From assembly GCF_049116215.1 (NCBI RefSeq), contig NZ_JAGDZB010000004.1:62001-126000 (forward strand): a stretch of DNA of 64,000 bases, given 5' to 3'. This document shows positions 42,722-51,988 of the stretch, piece by piece. The stretch comes from Shimia sp049116215 (GTDB lineage: Bacteria; Pseudomonadota; Alphaproteobacteria; Rhodobacterales; Rhodobacteraceae). The notes under the pieces are model-generated. The model was not told the origin of the DNA. It did not search any database and was given only the letters and a program-made list of their open reading frames with translations. The stretch's first letter is position 1, and each line of letters starts with the position of its first letter. The translations under genes and the position numbers were made by a program.

Positions 42722-43348
42722 ATGACACCGCAGGACGTTGAATCTCTGTTTACCCGCCAGGATGGCAGCTACGGCTTTGCGCGCTGGGGACGCCCAATTT
42801 CGCCGGTGGTGTTCGGAGTCGAGGACGCCACGCTGGAGACGGTGAAAGGGGCGCTGGAAGCTGTGGTCACCTTGGTTGGCCATCAGATGGCGGAAACCGA
42901 TCCGGAGCTTGGCAGCAACCTGATGATGTTTTTCTTCCGGGAGTGGGATGAGCTTCTGGAGGTGCCGGATCTTGAGCGTTTGATCCCGGATCTCAAGGCG
43001 TTGGTGGGCCGATTGAAAGCCGCAGACGCCACACAATACCGCGCCTTCCGCTTTGAAAACGATGGCGGCATTCAGGCGGCGTTTGTTTTCTTGCGCATGA
43101 ATGATGCGATGTCACAAATTCCGGCTGAGGCACTGGCCTTGGGCGAGGCGGTGCAGACCATCGTGGCCTGGGGACCCAAAGCTTTTGCGGAGACTTCGCC
43201 TTTGGCCGTGGTGCCGGAAAGCGGTGCCACCGTGTTGCGTCCGGAAATCGCGGCGGTGATTGCCGCTGCTTATGACCGGATGATGCCAGCCGCAGCGGAA
43301 GACGCGAGCCACGCCTTGCGCCTGTTTGCGCGACTGCGACTCGACTAA
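42722..43348 (+). CDS. Conserved-looking hypothetical protein (208 aa)
   Basis: Unrecognised soluble protein with AGGAGCCCGAT before the ATG. It has no signal peptide or membrane segment, is rich in Ala, Leu and Glu, and shows a mixed alpha/beta pattern (LMMFFFREWDELLEVPDLERL, then YRAFRFENDGGIQAAFVFL). It starts 58 bp after the PfkB gene and may be co-transcribed. No function can be assigned. Confidence 0.7.
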   Translation: MTPQDVESLFTRQDGSYGFARWGRPISPVVFGVEDATLETVKGALEAVVTLVGHQMAETDPELGSNLMMFFFREWDELLEVPDLERLIPDLKALVGRLKAADATQYRAFRFENDGGIQAAFVFLRMNDAMSQIPAEALALGEAVQTIVAWGPKAFAETSPLAVVPESGATVLRPEIAAVIAAAYDRMMPAAAEDASHALRLFARLRLD

Positions 43349-43491
43349 GTCTCACAATTTCGCACCTCAGATCAAGTATTTCCGCGCTCGTGTGCGTTTG
43401 TGCTAAGTTGGCTGTGCAGTGGCACCTGTTTTGTGAAGCTGCCATTTGAGGCACTCTGTTTGTGTAGCCAAACGCGAACAAGGAGTGTGAC

Positions 43492-45024
43492 ATGGCAGGT
43501 GATGTGCCCATCATAGCAGCGACCCGACCCGTCAAAGTGGAACTGGAAGAAGGCAAAACCTATTTCTGGTGCAGTTGCGGGAAATCCAAAAATCAGCCGT
43601 TTTGTGACGGCAGCCACGCGGGAACGGAAATGAAACCGCAGAAATTCACCGCCGAGAAAAGCGGTGATGCGTTTTTGTGCCAATGCAAAGCCAGTGCCAA
43701 TGCGCCGTTTTGCGACGGAGCACACACGCGCATGGGCGACGCCAAGGCAGGTGACCCTGCGCCCAAACCCCAATCGGACGTGCCGCAAGCTGTGGCCACG
43801 CCCGAAGAACCCACCGTGGCGCGCATTCATGAACTGGCGCGTGATGGCTTAAGCAAGCTGGGCCATCACGGCGAAATGGGCTCCATGGGCGTGCCGCGCA
43901 AAGATCTGCCGCAATGGGACGACATTCAAATCCTGCCAGCCCAAGTCGCTCGTAAGCCGCTTTTGGATGACGCGCCGGTGGACACATCGGTGGTGATTGG
44001 TCCGCGTGCAGCCAAACCGTTGCAGTTAGACATTCCGCTGTTTGTCTCTGACATGAGCTACGGCGCGCTGTCTGAGGAAGCCAAAACCGCGCTGGCTCGC
44101 GGCGCGGAACTGGCTGGCACCGGCATATGTTCCGGCGAAGGCGGCATGCTGCCGGAAGAGCAGGCGGAAAACTCGCGGTATTTCTATGAGCTGGCCTCGG
44201 CGCAGTTTGGTTGGAAGCCGGAGTTGGTAGAGCGGGTGCAGGCATTTCACTTCAAAGGTGGACAGGGCGCCAAGACAGGGACCGGCGGGCATTTGCCCGG
44301 AGAGAAGGTGCAAGGCAAGATCGCCGAAGTGCGGGGTTTGGAGCCAGGTCAAAGCGCGGTGTCGCCCTCGACTTTCCCAGACCTGCATACTCCGCAGGAC
44401 TTTGCGCGCATCGCAGACGAGGTGCGCGAACGCTCCGGTGGCATTCCAATTGGTTTCAAGCTCTCAGCCAACCACATTGAGGCTGACATCGACTTCGCGC
44501 TGGAGGCAGGCGCGGACTACATCATCTTTGATGGTCGCGGTGGCGGCACTGGCGCCGCGCCGTTGATCTTCCGCGATCACATCTCGGTGCCCACCATTCC
44601 AGCTCTGGCGCGGGCGCGGCGGCATCTGGATGACAAAACCGGTGGTGAGGTCTCTCTGGTCATAACCGGTGGTTTGCGCGTGGCGGAGGACTTTGTGAAA
44701 GCCATGGCGCTGGGCGCGGATGCGGTTGCAGTGTCCAATTCGGCCATGCAGGCGGTCGGCTGCATCGCGGCGCGCATGTGTAACTCCAATAATTGCCCGG
44801 TGGGCATTGCCACGCAGAAGCCGGAGCTGCGTAAGAAGCTGGATGTGCAGATCGGGGCAGAGAAGCTCGCGCGCTATTTTGGCGCCAGTGTCGAGTTGAT
44901 GCAGGTGCTGGCACGGGCTTGTGGTCACAGCAGCCTGTCGGATCTGAACGCAGACGACATCACCACCTGGAAGCGTGAGATGGCTGACCTAAGCGGCGTG
45001 CGCTTTGCTGGTGTCGGGCGGTAA
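43492..45024 (+). CDS. Two-CDGSH / glutamate synthase-like FMN domain fusion protein
   Basis: 510 residues. Residues 20-80 carry two CDGSH iron-sulfur motifs, C27-x-C29...C38-DGS-H42 and C63-x-C65...C74-DGA-H78, each with the three Cys and one His that bind a 2Fe-2S cluster. Residues 140-500 are a glutamate synthase large-subunit-type FMN barrel (FKGGQGAKTGTGGHLPG, then CNSNNCPVGIAT for a 3Fe-4S-type cluster). It lacks the glutamine amidotransferase domain, so it is not a full GltB. It is probably a redox enzyme with built-in electron relay; the substrate is unknown. Monocistronic. Confidence 0.88.
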   Translation: MAGDVPIIAATRPVKVELEEGKTYFWCSCGKSKNQPFCDGSHAGTEMKPQKFTAEKSGDAFLCQCKASANAPFCDGAHTRMGDAKAGDPAPKPQSDVPQAVATPEEPTVARIHELARDGLSKLGHHGEMGSMGVPRKDLPQWDDIQILPAQVARKPLLDDAPVDTSVVIGPRAAKPLQLDIPLFVSDMSYGALSEEAKTALARGAELAGTGICSGEGGMLPEEQAENSRYFYELASAQFGWKPELVERVQAFHFKGGQGAKTGTGGHLPGEKVQGKIAEVRGLEPGQSAVSPSTFPDLHTPQDFARIADEVRERSGGIPIGFKLSANHIEADIDFALEAGADYIIFDGRGGGTGAAPLIFRDHISVPTIPALARARRHLDDKTGGEVSLVITGGLRVAEDFVKAMALGADAVAVSNSAMQAVGCIAARMCNSNNCPVGIATQKPELRKKLDVQIGAEKLARYFGASVELMQVLARACGHSSLSDLNADDITTWKREMADLSGVRFAGVGR

Positions 45025-45128
45025 ACCCCTTGGGCGGCTTCGCGTTTGACGCGGGGCCGCCATTGACATGCTTGCATTGCCGCAGCGGCTTGCCTACCCA
45101 TAGGTCATCTTATTGTGGAGACCTGCCA

Positions 45129-45515
45129 ATGCCTTACACCTTGCCAATCCGCGTCTACTACGAAGACACCGACATGGCGGGCATTGTCTACTATGCCAAC
45201 TACCTCAAGTTCATCGAGCGCGGCCGCAGCGAATGGGTGCGCGAGATTGGTATGGATCAGCATGAAATGAAGGCCGAGGGCATTGTTTTTGCCGTGCGTC
45301 GCGTCGAATGTGACTACCTTGGCAGCGCCGTGTTGGATGATTTGCTGACCGTGGAAACCGAAGTGGCCAATGTCACCGCGGCGCGTCTGGTGATGGAGCA
45401 ACGGGTGAAACGGGGCGAAGAGGTGTTGTTTCACGCCATGGTCACGGTTGTGTGTATGAATGAGCAGGGCCAACCGGTGCGTTTACCGGCAAATATCCGC
45501 CAAATGGTGCATTAA
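45129..45515 (+). CDS. ybgC: Tol-Pal-associated acyl-CoA thioesterase YbgC
   Basis: 128-residue hotdog thioesterase from ATG 45129 (GGAG nine bases upstream). VYYEDTDMAGIVYYANYLKFIERGR is the YbgC/4-hydroxybenzoyl-CoA thioesterase signature with the catalytic Asp. It hydrolyses acyl-CoA or acyl-ACP thioesters at the inner face of the membrane and regularly precedes tolQ, as here (112 bp gap). Confidence 0.92.
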   Translation: MPYTLPIRVYYEDTDMAGIVYYANYLKFIERGRSEWVREIGMDQHEMKAEGIVFAVRRVECDYLGSAVLDDLLTVETEVANVTAARLVMEQRVKRGEEVLFHAMVTVVCMNEQGQPVRLPANIRQMVH

Positions 45516-45627
45516 AGCGGGCAATTTCCCGCGAGCGACGCCAATTTATTGGCTTTCCCCGTAGAAACGGTCTACGTTTGCCTGCAAACAAGGCCCCGAC
45601 AGAGGGCCACAGAGCAGAGCAGGCTAT

Positions 45628-46305
45628 ATGGAACACGCAGCAGTCGATTTCTCGATGTGGGCACTTTTTGCGCGCGCAACTTTAACCGTAAAACTGGTGA
45701 TGGTGATGCTGATTGTGGCATCCTTCTGGTCTTGGTCGGTGATTTTTCAAAAACACATCATGTACCGCAAGGCACGGCGCGAGGCGGCGCGGTTTGATCG
45801 CGCGTTTTGGTCCGGTGAACCACTGGACAAGCTGTTTGAGGAGTTGGGGCCAGAGCCCAAAGGCCGCTCCGAACGGGTGTTTGCTTCCGGGATGGTCGAG
45901 TGGCAGCGCAGCCATCGACAAGACGGCGGCTTGATTGCCAATGCCACCAGCCGAATTGACCGGTCGATGGATGTGGCGATTGCCAAAGAGGCGGATGAGT
46001 TGCAGCACGGCTTGCCGATCCTCGCCACCGTGGGTTCTACCGCGCCGTTTGTGGGATTGTTCGGCACCGTCTGGGGCATCATGAATGCCTTTATCGAGAT
46101 TGCCGCACAGCAAAACACCAACCTTGCGGTCGTGGCGCCCGGTATTGCAGAGGCGCTGTTGGCCACCGGATTGGGGCTTCTCGCGGCGATCCCTGCGGTG
46201 ATCTTCTACAACAAACTGAGTGCGGACAGCGACCGCATCGTGTCGGGCTATGAAGCCTTTGCCGATGAGTTCGCCACCATCCTCAGCCGCCAGTTGGACG
46301 CCTAA
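45628..46305 (+). CDS. tolQ: TolQ proton-channel subunit of the Tol-Pal system
   Basis: 225-residue MotA/TolQ/ExbB protein with three membrane helices (about 16-36, 128-150 and 166-188). TVGSTAPFVGLFGTVWGIM and GIAEALLATGLGLLAAIPAV are the conserved pore helices. It powers outer-membrane constriction together with TolR and TolA. First gene of the tolQRAB-pal-cpoB operon. Confidence 0.96.
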   Translation: MEHAAVDFSMWALFARATLTVKLVMVMLIVASFWSWSVIFQKHIMYRKARREAARFDRAFWSGEPLDKLFEELGPEPKGRSERVFASGMVEWQRSHRQDGGLIANATSRIDRSMDVAIAKEADELQHGLPILATVGSTAPFVGLFGTVWGIMNAFIEIAAQQNTNLAVVAPGIAEALLATGLGLLAAIPAVIFYNKLSADSDRIVSGYEAFADEFATILSRQLDA

Positions 46306-46308
46306 GCC

Positions 46309-46800
46309 ATGGGCGCGGGTGTCATGAAATCTGGCGGGGGTGGCGGCAAACGTCGCCGCCGCAATCGGCGCAGCAGTCAGCCAATGAGTGAGATCAACGT
46401 CACACCGTTTGTGGATGTGATGCTGGTGTTGCTCATCATCTTCATGGTGGCCGCGCCACTGATGACAGTGGGCGTGCCGGTGGAATTGCCAAAAACCGCA
46501 GCCAATCCATTGCCAGGTGAGCAGGAAGAGCCACTGACCATCACCATTGATGCCAATCTGGGCATTACGATCATGACCACACCTGTGGCCGCTGAGGATC
46601 TGATCCCGAAACTGCGCGCCGTGGCGGCAGAGCGCGAGTCCGATCGGGTGTATCTGCGTGCGGATGGCGCCATTCCTTACGAAGCAGTGGTGCAGGTCAT
46701 GGGCGCCTTGAACGCGGGTGGCTTTAGCGATGTGGGTCTGGTGACCGATCTGGGTGGTCCGGCTCTGGATGGCACTGACCCTAGCGGGACGGACAACTAG
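46309..46800 (+). CDS. tolR: TolR
   Basis: 163-residue ExbD/TolR protein with a single N-terminal helix. MSEINVTPFVDVMLVLLIIF carries the essential Asp of the proton path, and VYLRADGAIPYEAVVQVM the periplasmic dimer region. A basic Gly-rich stretch precedes the helix. It starts 3 bp after tolQ. Confidence 0.96.
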   Translation: MGAGVMKSGGGGGKRRRRNRRSSQPMSEINVTPFVDVMLVLLIIFMVAAPLMTVGVPVELPKTAANPLPGEQEEPLTITIDANLGITIMTTPVAAEDLIPKLRAVAAERESDRVYLRADGAIPYEAVVQVMGALNAGGFSDVGLVTDLGGPALDGTDPSGTDN

Positions 46801-46809
46801 GGCGCGCGC

Positions 46810-47892
46810 GTGCATATCGGGCATTATATCTCGGGCGTTGCCCACACCGGCCTGATTGGCTGGGTGTTGTTGGGCGGGGTGTTTGACTCCGATCCGCCAC
46901 CTATGGAGGTGGTGGACATCGCGATGATCTCGTCTGCCGAGTTTGACGCGCTGACCCAAAGCCAGCTGGCTCCGGAGACCTCGACCGAGATTGCCCTACC
47001 GCAGCCACCGGACGAGACCGAGCCTGCACCCGAAGTGGTTGTGCCTGAAGATGCGGTGGTGCCGCAGCCGGACCCGATTGAACCGATTGAGGCGGAGCCT
47101 GAGGTTGCGCCTGATGTGGCGGATATTGCCGAGCCAACACCGCCTGAGCCGGAAGTCGCGCCGGAGCCCACACCACAGCTGCCGACGCCTGAGACCGACA
47201 CTGCGGTGATAATCCCGGACGCGCCGGTGGAGCCTGTGCCCGCGCCGGTGGAGCGTGTTGCGCCGGAACCTGTGGCACAACCGGATCCGGACACCGCCAT
47301 TGCTGACGCGTTGCAAGAAGCCACCAAGCCGGATGAGGCCGACGCAGCGACGGAAGAGGTCAAAGAAGACACCGCACCCGAGGCGGCCTCCACCGAAATT
47401 GCCACTGAACCGAAGCAGGACGAGGTGGTCAGCGCAGCCCCCGCCCGTTCGTTGCGTCCGCGCCTACGTCCAAACGTGACGGAACCACAGCCAACACCGG
47501 CTGAGGACGCCATCGCTGCCGCGCTGGCAGAAGCAACAGCGCCAGCCGAGTCTACGCCAACCGCACCATCCGGCCCGCCGCTCACCCGTGGTGAGAAAGA
47601 TGGGCTGCGCGTGGCGGTGCAACAGTGTTGGGTAGTGGATGTTGGGTCTCGTGCCGCTGACGTGACAGTGGTGGTGGGGCTGAACCTTGATCAGAACGGC
47701 AAGGTGCAGGGTGACATTCGCATGTTGAGCTATGAGGGCGGCGATGAAGCTGCCGCCAAAACCGCTTTTGCTGCGGCGCGCCGTGCCGTGTTGCGGTGCC
47801 AGAAAAGCGGCTTCGATCTACCCGCAGAAAAATATGACCATTGGCGGGATGTTGAGATTACATTTAACCCGGAGAAAATGAGGTCCAGATGA
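46810..47892 (+). CDS. tolA: TolA/TonB-like periplasm-spanning protein
   Basis: 360 residues from GTG 46810. One N-terminal helix (about 4-24) is followed by a very long Pro/Glu/Val/Ala-rich linker (residues 60-245) and a small C-terminal domain (WVVDVGSRAADVTVVVGLNL onward). The linker is PE-rich rather than the Ala/Lys helix of E. coli TolA, which is usual in alphaproteobacteria. It transmits the TolQR energy to TolB/Pal. Confidence 0.9.
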   Translation: MHIGHYISGVAHTGLIGWVLLGGVFDSDPPPMEVVDIAMISSAEFDALTQSQLAPETSTEIALPQPPDETEPAPEVVVPEDAVVPQPDPIEPIEAEPEVAPDVADIAEPTPPEPEVAPEPTPQLPTPETDTAVIIPDAPVEPVPAPVERVAPEPVAQPDPDTAIADALQEATKPDEADAATEEVKEDTAPEAASTEIATEPKQDEVVSAAPARSLRPRLRPNVTEPQPTPAEDAIAAALAEATAPAESTPTAPSGPPLTRGEKDGLRVAVQQCWVVDVGSRAADVTVVVGLNLDQNGKVQGDIRMLSYEGGDEAAAKTAFAAARRAVLRCQKSGFDLPAEKYDHWRDVEITFNPEKMRSR

Positions 47893-49214
47893 TGAGACTT
47901 TTTGCGACCCTAGTGATCGGGATCCTGACGGTGGGCCAATTTGCCCATCCGGTTGCGGCCCAGGGCCAACCTTTGCGCATCGAAATCACCGATGGTGTGA
48001 TTGAGCCGATGCCCTATGCGGTGCCGGATTTTGTTGCTGAAACCCCAGGTTCCAATCAGGTGTCCAAGGACATCAGCCGTGTGATTGCGGCGGACCTTAA
48101 CGGCACGGGGCTGTTTCGGGAAATCCCGGCCAAGGCGCATATCTCCTCGATCACCAATTTTGGCAGCCCGGTGCAATTTGCCGACTGGAAAGCGGTGAAC
48201 GCACAGGCGTTGATCACCGGCGGCGTGTCCGTAAGTGGCAATCAGCTTGAGGTGAAGTTCCGGGTCTACGACGTGTTTGCAGGCACCGAGCTTGGCAGCG
48301 GCCTGCGCTTTAAAGGCACCACCGATGGCTGGCGCCGTATGGCGCACAAAGTGGCGGATGCGGTTTACGCGCGGATCACCGGCGAAGGCGGCTATTTTGA
48401 CAGCCGCGTTGTTTACGTTGCCGAGACTGGCCCCAAGAACAACCGCAAGAAACGTCTGGCGGTGATGGATTATGACGGCGCCAATCTGCAATACCTGACC
48501 GACAGCAGCTCCATTGTTCTGGCTCCGCGTTTCTCCCCGACCGGCGACCGCGTGCTCTACACCAGCTATGAGACCGGCTTCCCGCAGGTTTATGTGTTGG
48601 ATGTGGGCTCGGTGCGTCGCAAGGTGCTGTCTAACGAAAGCGGCACCATGAGCTTTGCCCCGCGGTTTAGTCCAGATGGCAAAAGCGTGGTGATGTCGGT
48701 GACCGAAGGCGGCAACACCGACCTTTATAAAATGGACATCGCCTCCGGCAAACGTCAGCGCTTGACCTCGACACCGTCCATCGAGACGGCCCCGAGCTAC
48801 AGCCCCGACGGCAGCAAGATTGTGTTTGAAAGCGACCGTTCCGGCACTCAGCAGCTTTACGTGATGTCCGCTGGTGGGGGTGAGGCCACCCGGATCAGCT
48901 TTGGCAAAGGCCGTTACGGCACGCCGGTCTGGTCCCCGCGTGGCGATTTGATTGCCTTCACCAAACAGAACAAAGGCCGTTTCCACATCGGTGTGATGCG
49001 CACTGATGGAAGCGACGAACGCCTGTTAACCGCGTCGTTCCTGGATGAGGGCCCAACCTGGTCCCCCAACGGGCGTGTCATCATGTTCACCCGCGAAACC
49101 CGTGGCGCTGGCGGTGCGGCCTCGCTTTACTCGGTGGATGTGTCTGGACGGAATTTGAAACCGGTGAAGATCAACGGCGGCGGTTCTGACCCCGCGTGGT
49201 CCCCACTGCAATAA
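47889..49214 (+). CDS. tolB: TolB periplasmic beta-propeller
   Basis: 441 residues, Sec signal MMRLFATLVIGILTVGQFAHPVAAQ. An N-terminal domain (to about 160) is followed by a six-bladed propeller with repeated PRFSPDG/SPDGSKIVFES/SPRGDLIAFT blades. It binds Pal and is released by TolA. The ATG overlaps the tolA stop. Confidence 0.97.
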   Translation: MMRLFATLVIGILTVGQFAHPVAAQGQPLRIEITDGVIEPMPYAVPDFVAETPGSNQVSKDISRVIAADLNGTGLFREIPAKAHISSITNFGSPVQFADWKAVNAQALITGGVSVSGNQLEVKFRVYDVFAGTELGSGLRFKGTTDGWRRMAHKVADAVYARITGEGGYFDSRVVYVAETGPKNNRKKRLAVMDYDGANLQYLTDSSSIVLAPRFSPTGDRVLYTSYETGFPQVYVLDVGSVRRKVLSNESGTMSFAPRFSPDGKSVVMSVTEGGNTDLYKMDIASGKRQRLTSTPSIETAPSYSPDGSKIVFESDRSGTQQLYVMSAGGGEATRISFGKGRYGTPVWSPRGDLIAFTKQNKGRFHIGVMRTDGSDERLLTASFLDEGPTWSPNGRVIMFTRETRGAGGAASLYSVDVSGRNLKPVKINGGGSDPAWSPLQ

Positions 49215-49323
49215 GGTAAGAAACCCCCGCGTTTTGCTTGCGCAGCAGCTTGTGATAAGACAGCGTCATAAGAAGAGCACAAAATGCAATTGAGGCGACG
49301 GGTATAGAGGCGAGGCAATACGC

Positions 49324-49827
49324 ATGAAATTATGGACAAAAGCAGTGCTGACAGTGGCTGCACTTTCCCTGGCGGCCTGTACGGACCCCGGTGGATTTGG
49401 CAACGATGATGACTTTGGCACCGGCAACGGCAGCGACTTGGGCAGCAGCGCCGATCCATCCTCCATCGCCTACTTCCAAGAGGCGGTTGGTGATCGGGTG
49501 CTGTTCCTGGTGGATCAGTCAACCTTGAGCGAGCAGGGCCGATTGGTGGTGCTGGCACAGGCCAACTGGCTGATGCAGAACACAGATTATGTCGCCGTGA
49601 TCGAGGGTCACGCCGATGAGCAGGGCACCCGTGAATACAACCTGGCCCTGGGCGCACGCCGCGCCAGCGCAGTGCAGGAGTTGTTGGTGTCTCAAGGGGT
49701 GACGTCAAACCGCATCCGCACTGTGAGCTATGGTAAAGAGCGCCCAATTGAAATTTGTTCAGAAGAAAGCTGTTACGCCCAAAACCGCCGCGCGGTCACG
49801 GTGCTGACCGCCAACCTGTCGGGGTAA
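49324..49827 (+). CDS. pal: Pal, peptidoglycan-associated lipoprotein
   Basis: 167 residues. MKLWTKAVLTVAALSLAAC is a lipoprotein signal with acylated Cys19. After an acidic Gly/Asp/Ser linker the OmpA-like domain has IEGHADEQGTREYNLALGARR and the peptidoglycan-contacting Asp/Arg residues. It holds the outer membrane to the wall. Confidence 0.96.
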   Translation: MKLWTKAVLTVAALSLAACTDPGGFGNDDDFGTGNGSDLGSSADPSSIAYFQEAVGDRVLFLVDQSTLSEQGRLVVLAQANWLMQNTDYVAVIEGHADEQGTREYNLALGARRASAVQELLVSQGVTSNRIRTVSYGKERPIEICSEESCYAQNRRAVTVLTANLSG

Positions 49828-49834
49828 GAGACAG

Positions 49835-50671
49835 ATGAAAGCGCACGTATTTGCTTCCTTGAGCGCGCTTGCGCTTGCCGTAGCGCCAATGATGGGTGTG
49901 GCCCAGACACGCGAAGAAACGCTGGCGGACATTCGCCAGCAGCTCTCCGTACTCTATGTGGAGATCCAACAACTGAAACGGGAGCTCTCTACCACTGGTT
50001 CCGCCGGCACCATTGTGACCGGCGCGACCACGTTGGAGCGCGTGGATGTGATTGAGCAGCAATTGCGGGTCCTTACCGGTAAGACGGAACAACTGCAACA
50101 TCGTGTTGAGCGCGTTGTAACTGACGGCACCAACCGCATTGGTGATCTGGAATTTCGGCTTGTGGAACTCGAAGGTGGCGATTTGAGCCAGTTGGGCGAG
50201 ACCACGACCTTGGGTGGCGACATGGACACCCTGCCATCGACAGGTGGCGAAGACAGCGGATCCGGTGACGGCGCGCCAACCGAACTGGCCGTGGGCGAAG
50301 AGGTGGATTTCAATCGGGCGATGACCGCATTGGACGCCGGTGAATTTGGCGCGGCCGCAGATCAGTTTTCGACGTTTGTGCAGACCTATCCCGGCAGCCC
50401 GCTTGAGGCCGAAGCGCATCTGCGCCGCGGCCAAGCGTTGGAAGGCAAAACCGATCTGACCGGCGCTGCGCGGGCCTTTCTGGAAGCCTACTCCGGTGCG
50501 CCGCAATCCGGCACCGCGCCGGAGGCGTTGTTCCGTTTGGGCAAATCGCTGGGCGCTTTGGGGCAGACCAATGAGGCTTGTGTGACGCTCAACGAAGTTG
50601 GCGTGCGCTATCCAGGTGGGGCCTTTGTGACCGAAGCGCAGGCGGAAATGGTCACCTTGCAGTGCTCCTAA
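49835..50671 (+). CDS. cpoB: CpoB/YbgF tol-pal system coordinator
   Basis: 278 residues with a signal peptide (MKAHVFASLSALALAVAPMMGVAQ). Residues 25-115 form a coiled-coil trimerisation part, then a Gly/Ser linker and a TPR domain (about 155-275, NRAMTALDAGEFGAAADQFS). It coordinates peptidoglycan synthesis with outer-membrane constriction. The end of the gene overlaps the tilS start by 10 bp. Confidence 0.93.
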   Translation: MKAHVFASLSALALAVAPMMGVAQTREETLADIRQQLSVLYVEIQQLKRELSTTGSAGTIVTGATTLERVDVIEQQLRVLTGKTEQLQHRVERVVTDGTNRIGDLEFRLVELEGGDLSQLGETTTLGGDMDTLPSTGGEDSGSGDGAPTELAVGEEVDFNRAMTALDAGEFGAAADQFSTFVQTYPGSPLEAEAHLRRGQALEGKTDLTGAARAFLEAYSGAPQSGTAPEALFRLGKSLGALGQTNEACVTLNEVGVRYPGGAFVTEAQAEMVTLQCS

Positions 50672-51864
50672 ACCAACTTTCAAACGCCCTTGACCGGGCG
50701 TTTGGCGCAGATGTTCCCAAACGCATTGGTGTGGCTGTCAGCGGCGGCGGCGATTCCATGGCCCTGCTGGATTTGCTGCGGCAATGGGGCAGGGCGGAGG
50801 TGGCCGTGGTTAGTGTGAACCACGGATTGCGCCCCGAGGCGAGTGACGAACTCGCGCTGGTTGCTGCCTATGCCGCGCAGCACGGTCTGACGCATGAGGT
50901 CTTGCAGTGGACATGGCACGGCGTCGGCAATTTGCAAAACGCCGCGCGGGATGCGCGCCGGCAGGCCATTGTTGCTTGGGCCAAAGACCACGGCCTGCAC
51001 CACGTGGCTTTGGGGCACACCCAGGACGATCAAGCAGAAACCTTTCTGATGCGTCTGTCACGTGGCTCTGGCGTGGATGGCTTGGCGTGCATGTCACCTG
51101 TGCGAGAAAGAGATGGCCTCACCTGGCTGCGTCCCGTGCTGGAGGTGACGCGGGCTGATCTGCGCAAACACTTGCGGGAAAACGATATCCATTGGGCGGA
51201 AGATCCCAGCAACGAAGACACGCGCTTTGATCGCGTGAAAGCCCGTCAGATGTTTGAGACATTGGCGCCTTTGGGGCTGACTGTTGAGCGACTTACGCAA
51301 GCCGCCGCCCACATGCGCCGTCAGCAAGATGTTCTCCAGTGGGCAGAGCGCCAAATTGGTGCGCTGTTTGAGCAAGATGCCGTGGGCGACATGGTGGCCA
51401 ATCGCGTTGCCTTTGACGCTGCGCCGGAGGCTCTGCGCAGCAAAGCGCTGGTTGCGGCGCTTTGTGAAGTTTCCGGGCAATCGTACCCTCCGCGCTATCG
51501 CCCGCTGTTGGCCGCGATAAAGTCCAAAACCCCAAGCCCACTTCACGGCTGTTTGATCCTGCCCTCAGAAAAACAGCTTCGGGTGACCCGAGAATGGGCG
51601 GCTGTTCGCGATGAAAACACCCCAGTCGGAGCGGTGTGGGATCGCCGTTGGCGTTTGGATTGCCAGGCAGAAACCCCAGCAGCATCCCTTAAAATTAAGG
51701 CTTTGGGACAAGAAGGACTCGCAAAAATTCCAAATTGGCGCGATACTGGCCATGCCCGACAAAGCCTTTGGGCCACCCCCGCAGTCTGGCAGGGGGACAC
51801 GTTGATCGCCGCACCGTTGGCCGGTTTGACAGAAGGTTGGACCGCACAGCTTCTGCGCACATAA
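50662..51864 (+). CDS. tilS: tRNA(Ile)-lysidine synthase
   Basis: 400 residues from GTG 50662. A longer frame upstream is only the cpoB end in another reading. The PP-loop SGGGDSM (27-33) and HGLRPEASDELALVAAYAA, then GHTQDDQAETFLMRL, are TilS N-type ATPase signatures. It converts the anticodon C34 of tRNA-Ile2 to lysidine so that AUA is read correctly. An essential enzyme. It follows cpoB with a 10-bp overlap and precedes ftsH, a common arrangement in the family. Confidence 0.93.
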   Translation: MLLNQLSNALDRAFGADVPKRIGVAVSGGGDSMALLDLLRQWGRAEVAVVSVNHGLRPEASDELALVAAYAAQHGLTHEVLQWTWHGVGNLQNAARDARRQAIVAWAKDHGLHHVALGHTQDDQAETFLMRLSRGSGVDGLACMSPVRERDGLTWLRPVLEVTRADLRKHLRENDIHWAEDPSNEDTRFDRVKARQMFETLAPLGLTVERLTQAAAHMRRQQDVLQWAERQIGALFEQDAVGDMVANRVAFDAAPEALRSKALVAALCEVSGQSYPPRYRPLLAAIKSKTPSPLHGCLILPSEKQLRVTREWAAVRDENTPVGAVWDRRWRLDCQAETPAASLKIKALGQEGLAKIPNWRDTGHARQSLWATPAVWQGDTLIAAPLAGLTEGWTAQLLRT

Positions 51865-51988
51865 GCAACACTGGCCGCGCCTTACGCCTGAAATTGCACA
51901 CAATCGCATTGATTACGGCCCCGCGATCTCTATTTAACTCTGTACGCGCACGTGATAGGCCACGGGCGTTCTGAAAGGGAGACTTGCC

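Noticed and set aside
45517..45532. GCGGG/CCCGC hairpin after ybgC as a terminator
   Set aside because: Only a 5-bp stem, without a T-run, inside a likely co-transcribed unit.
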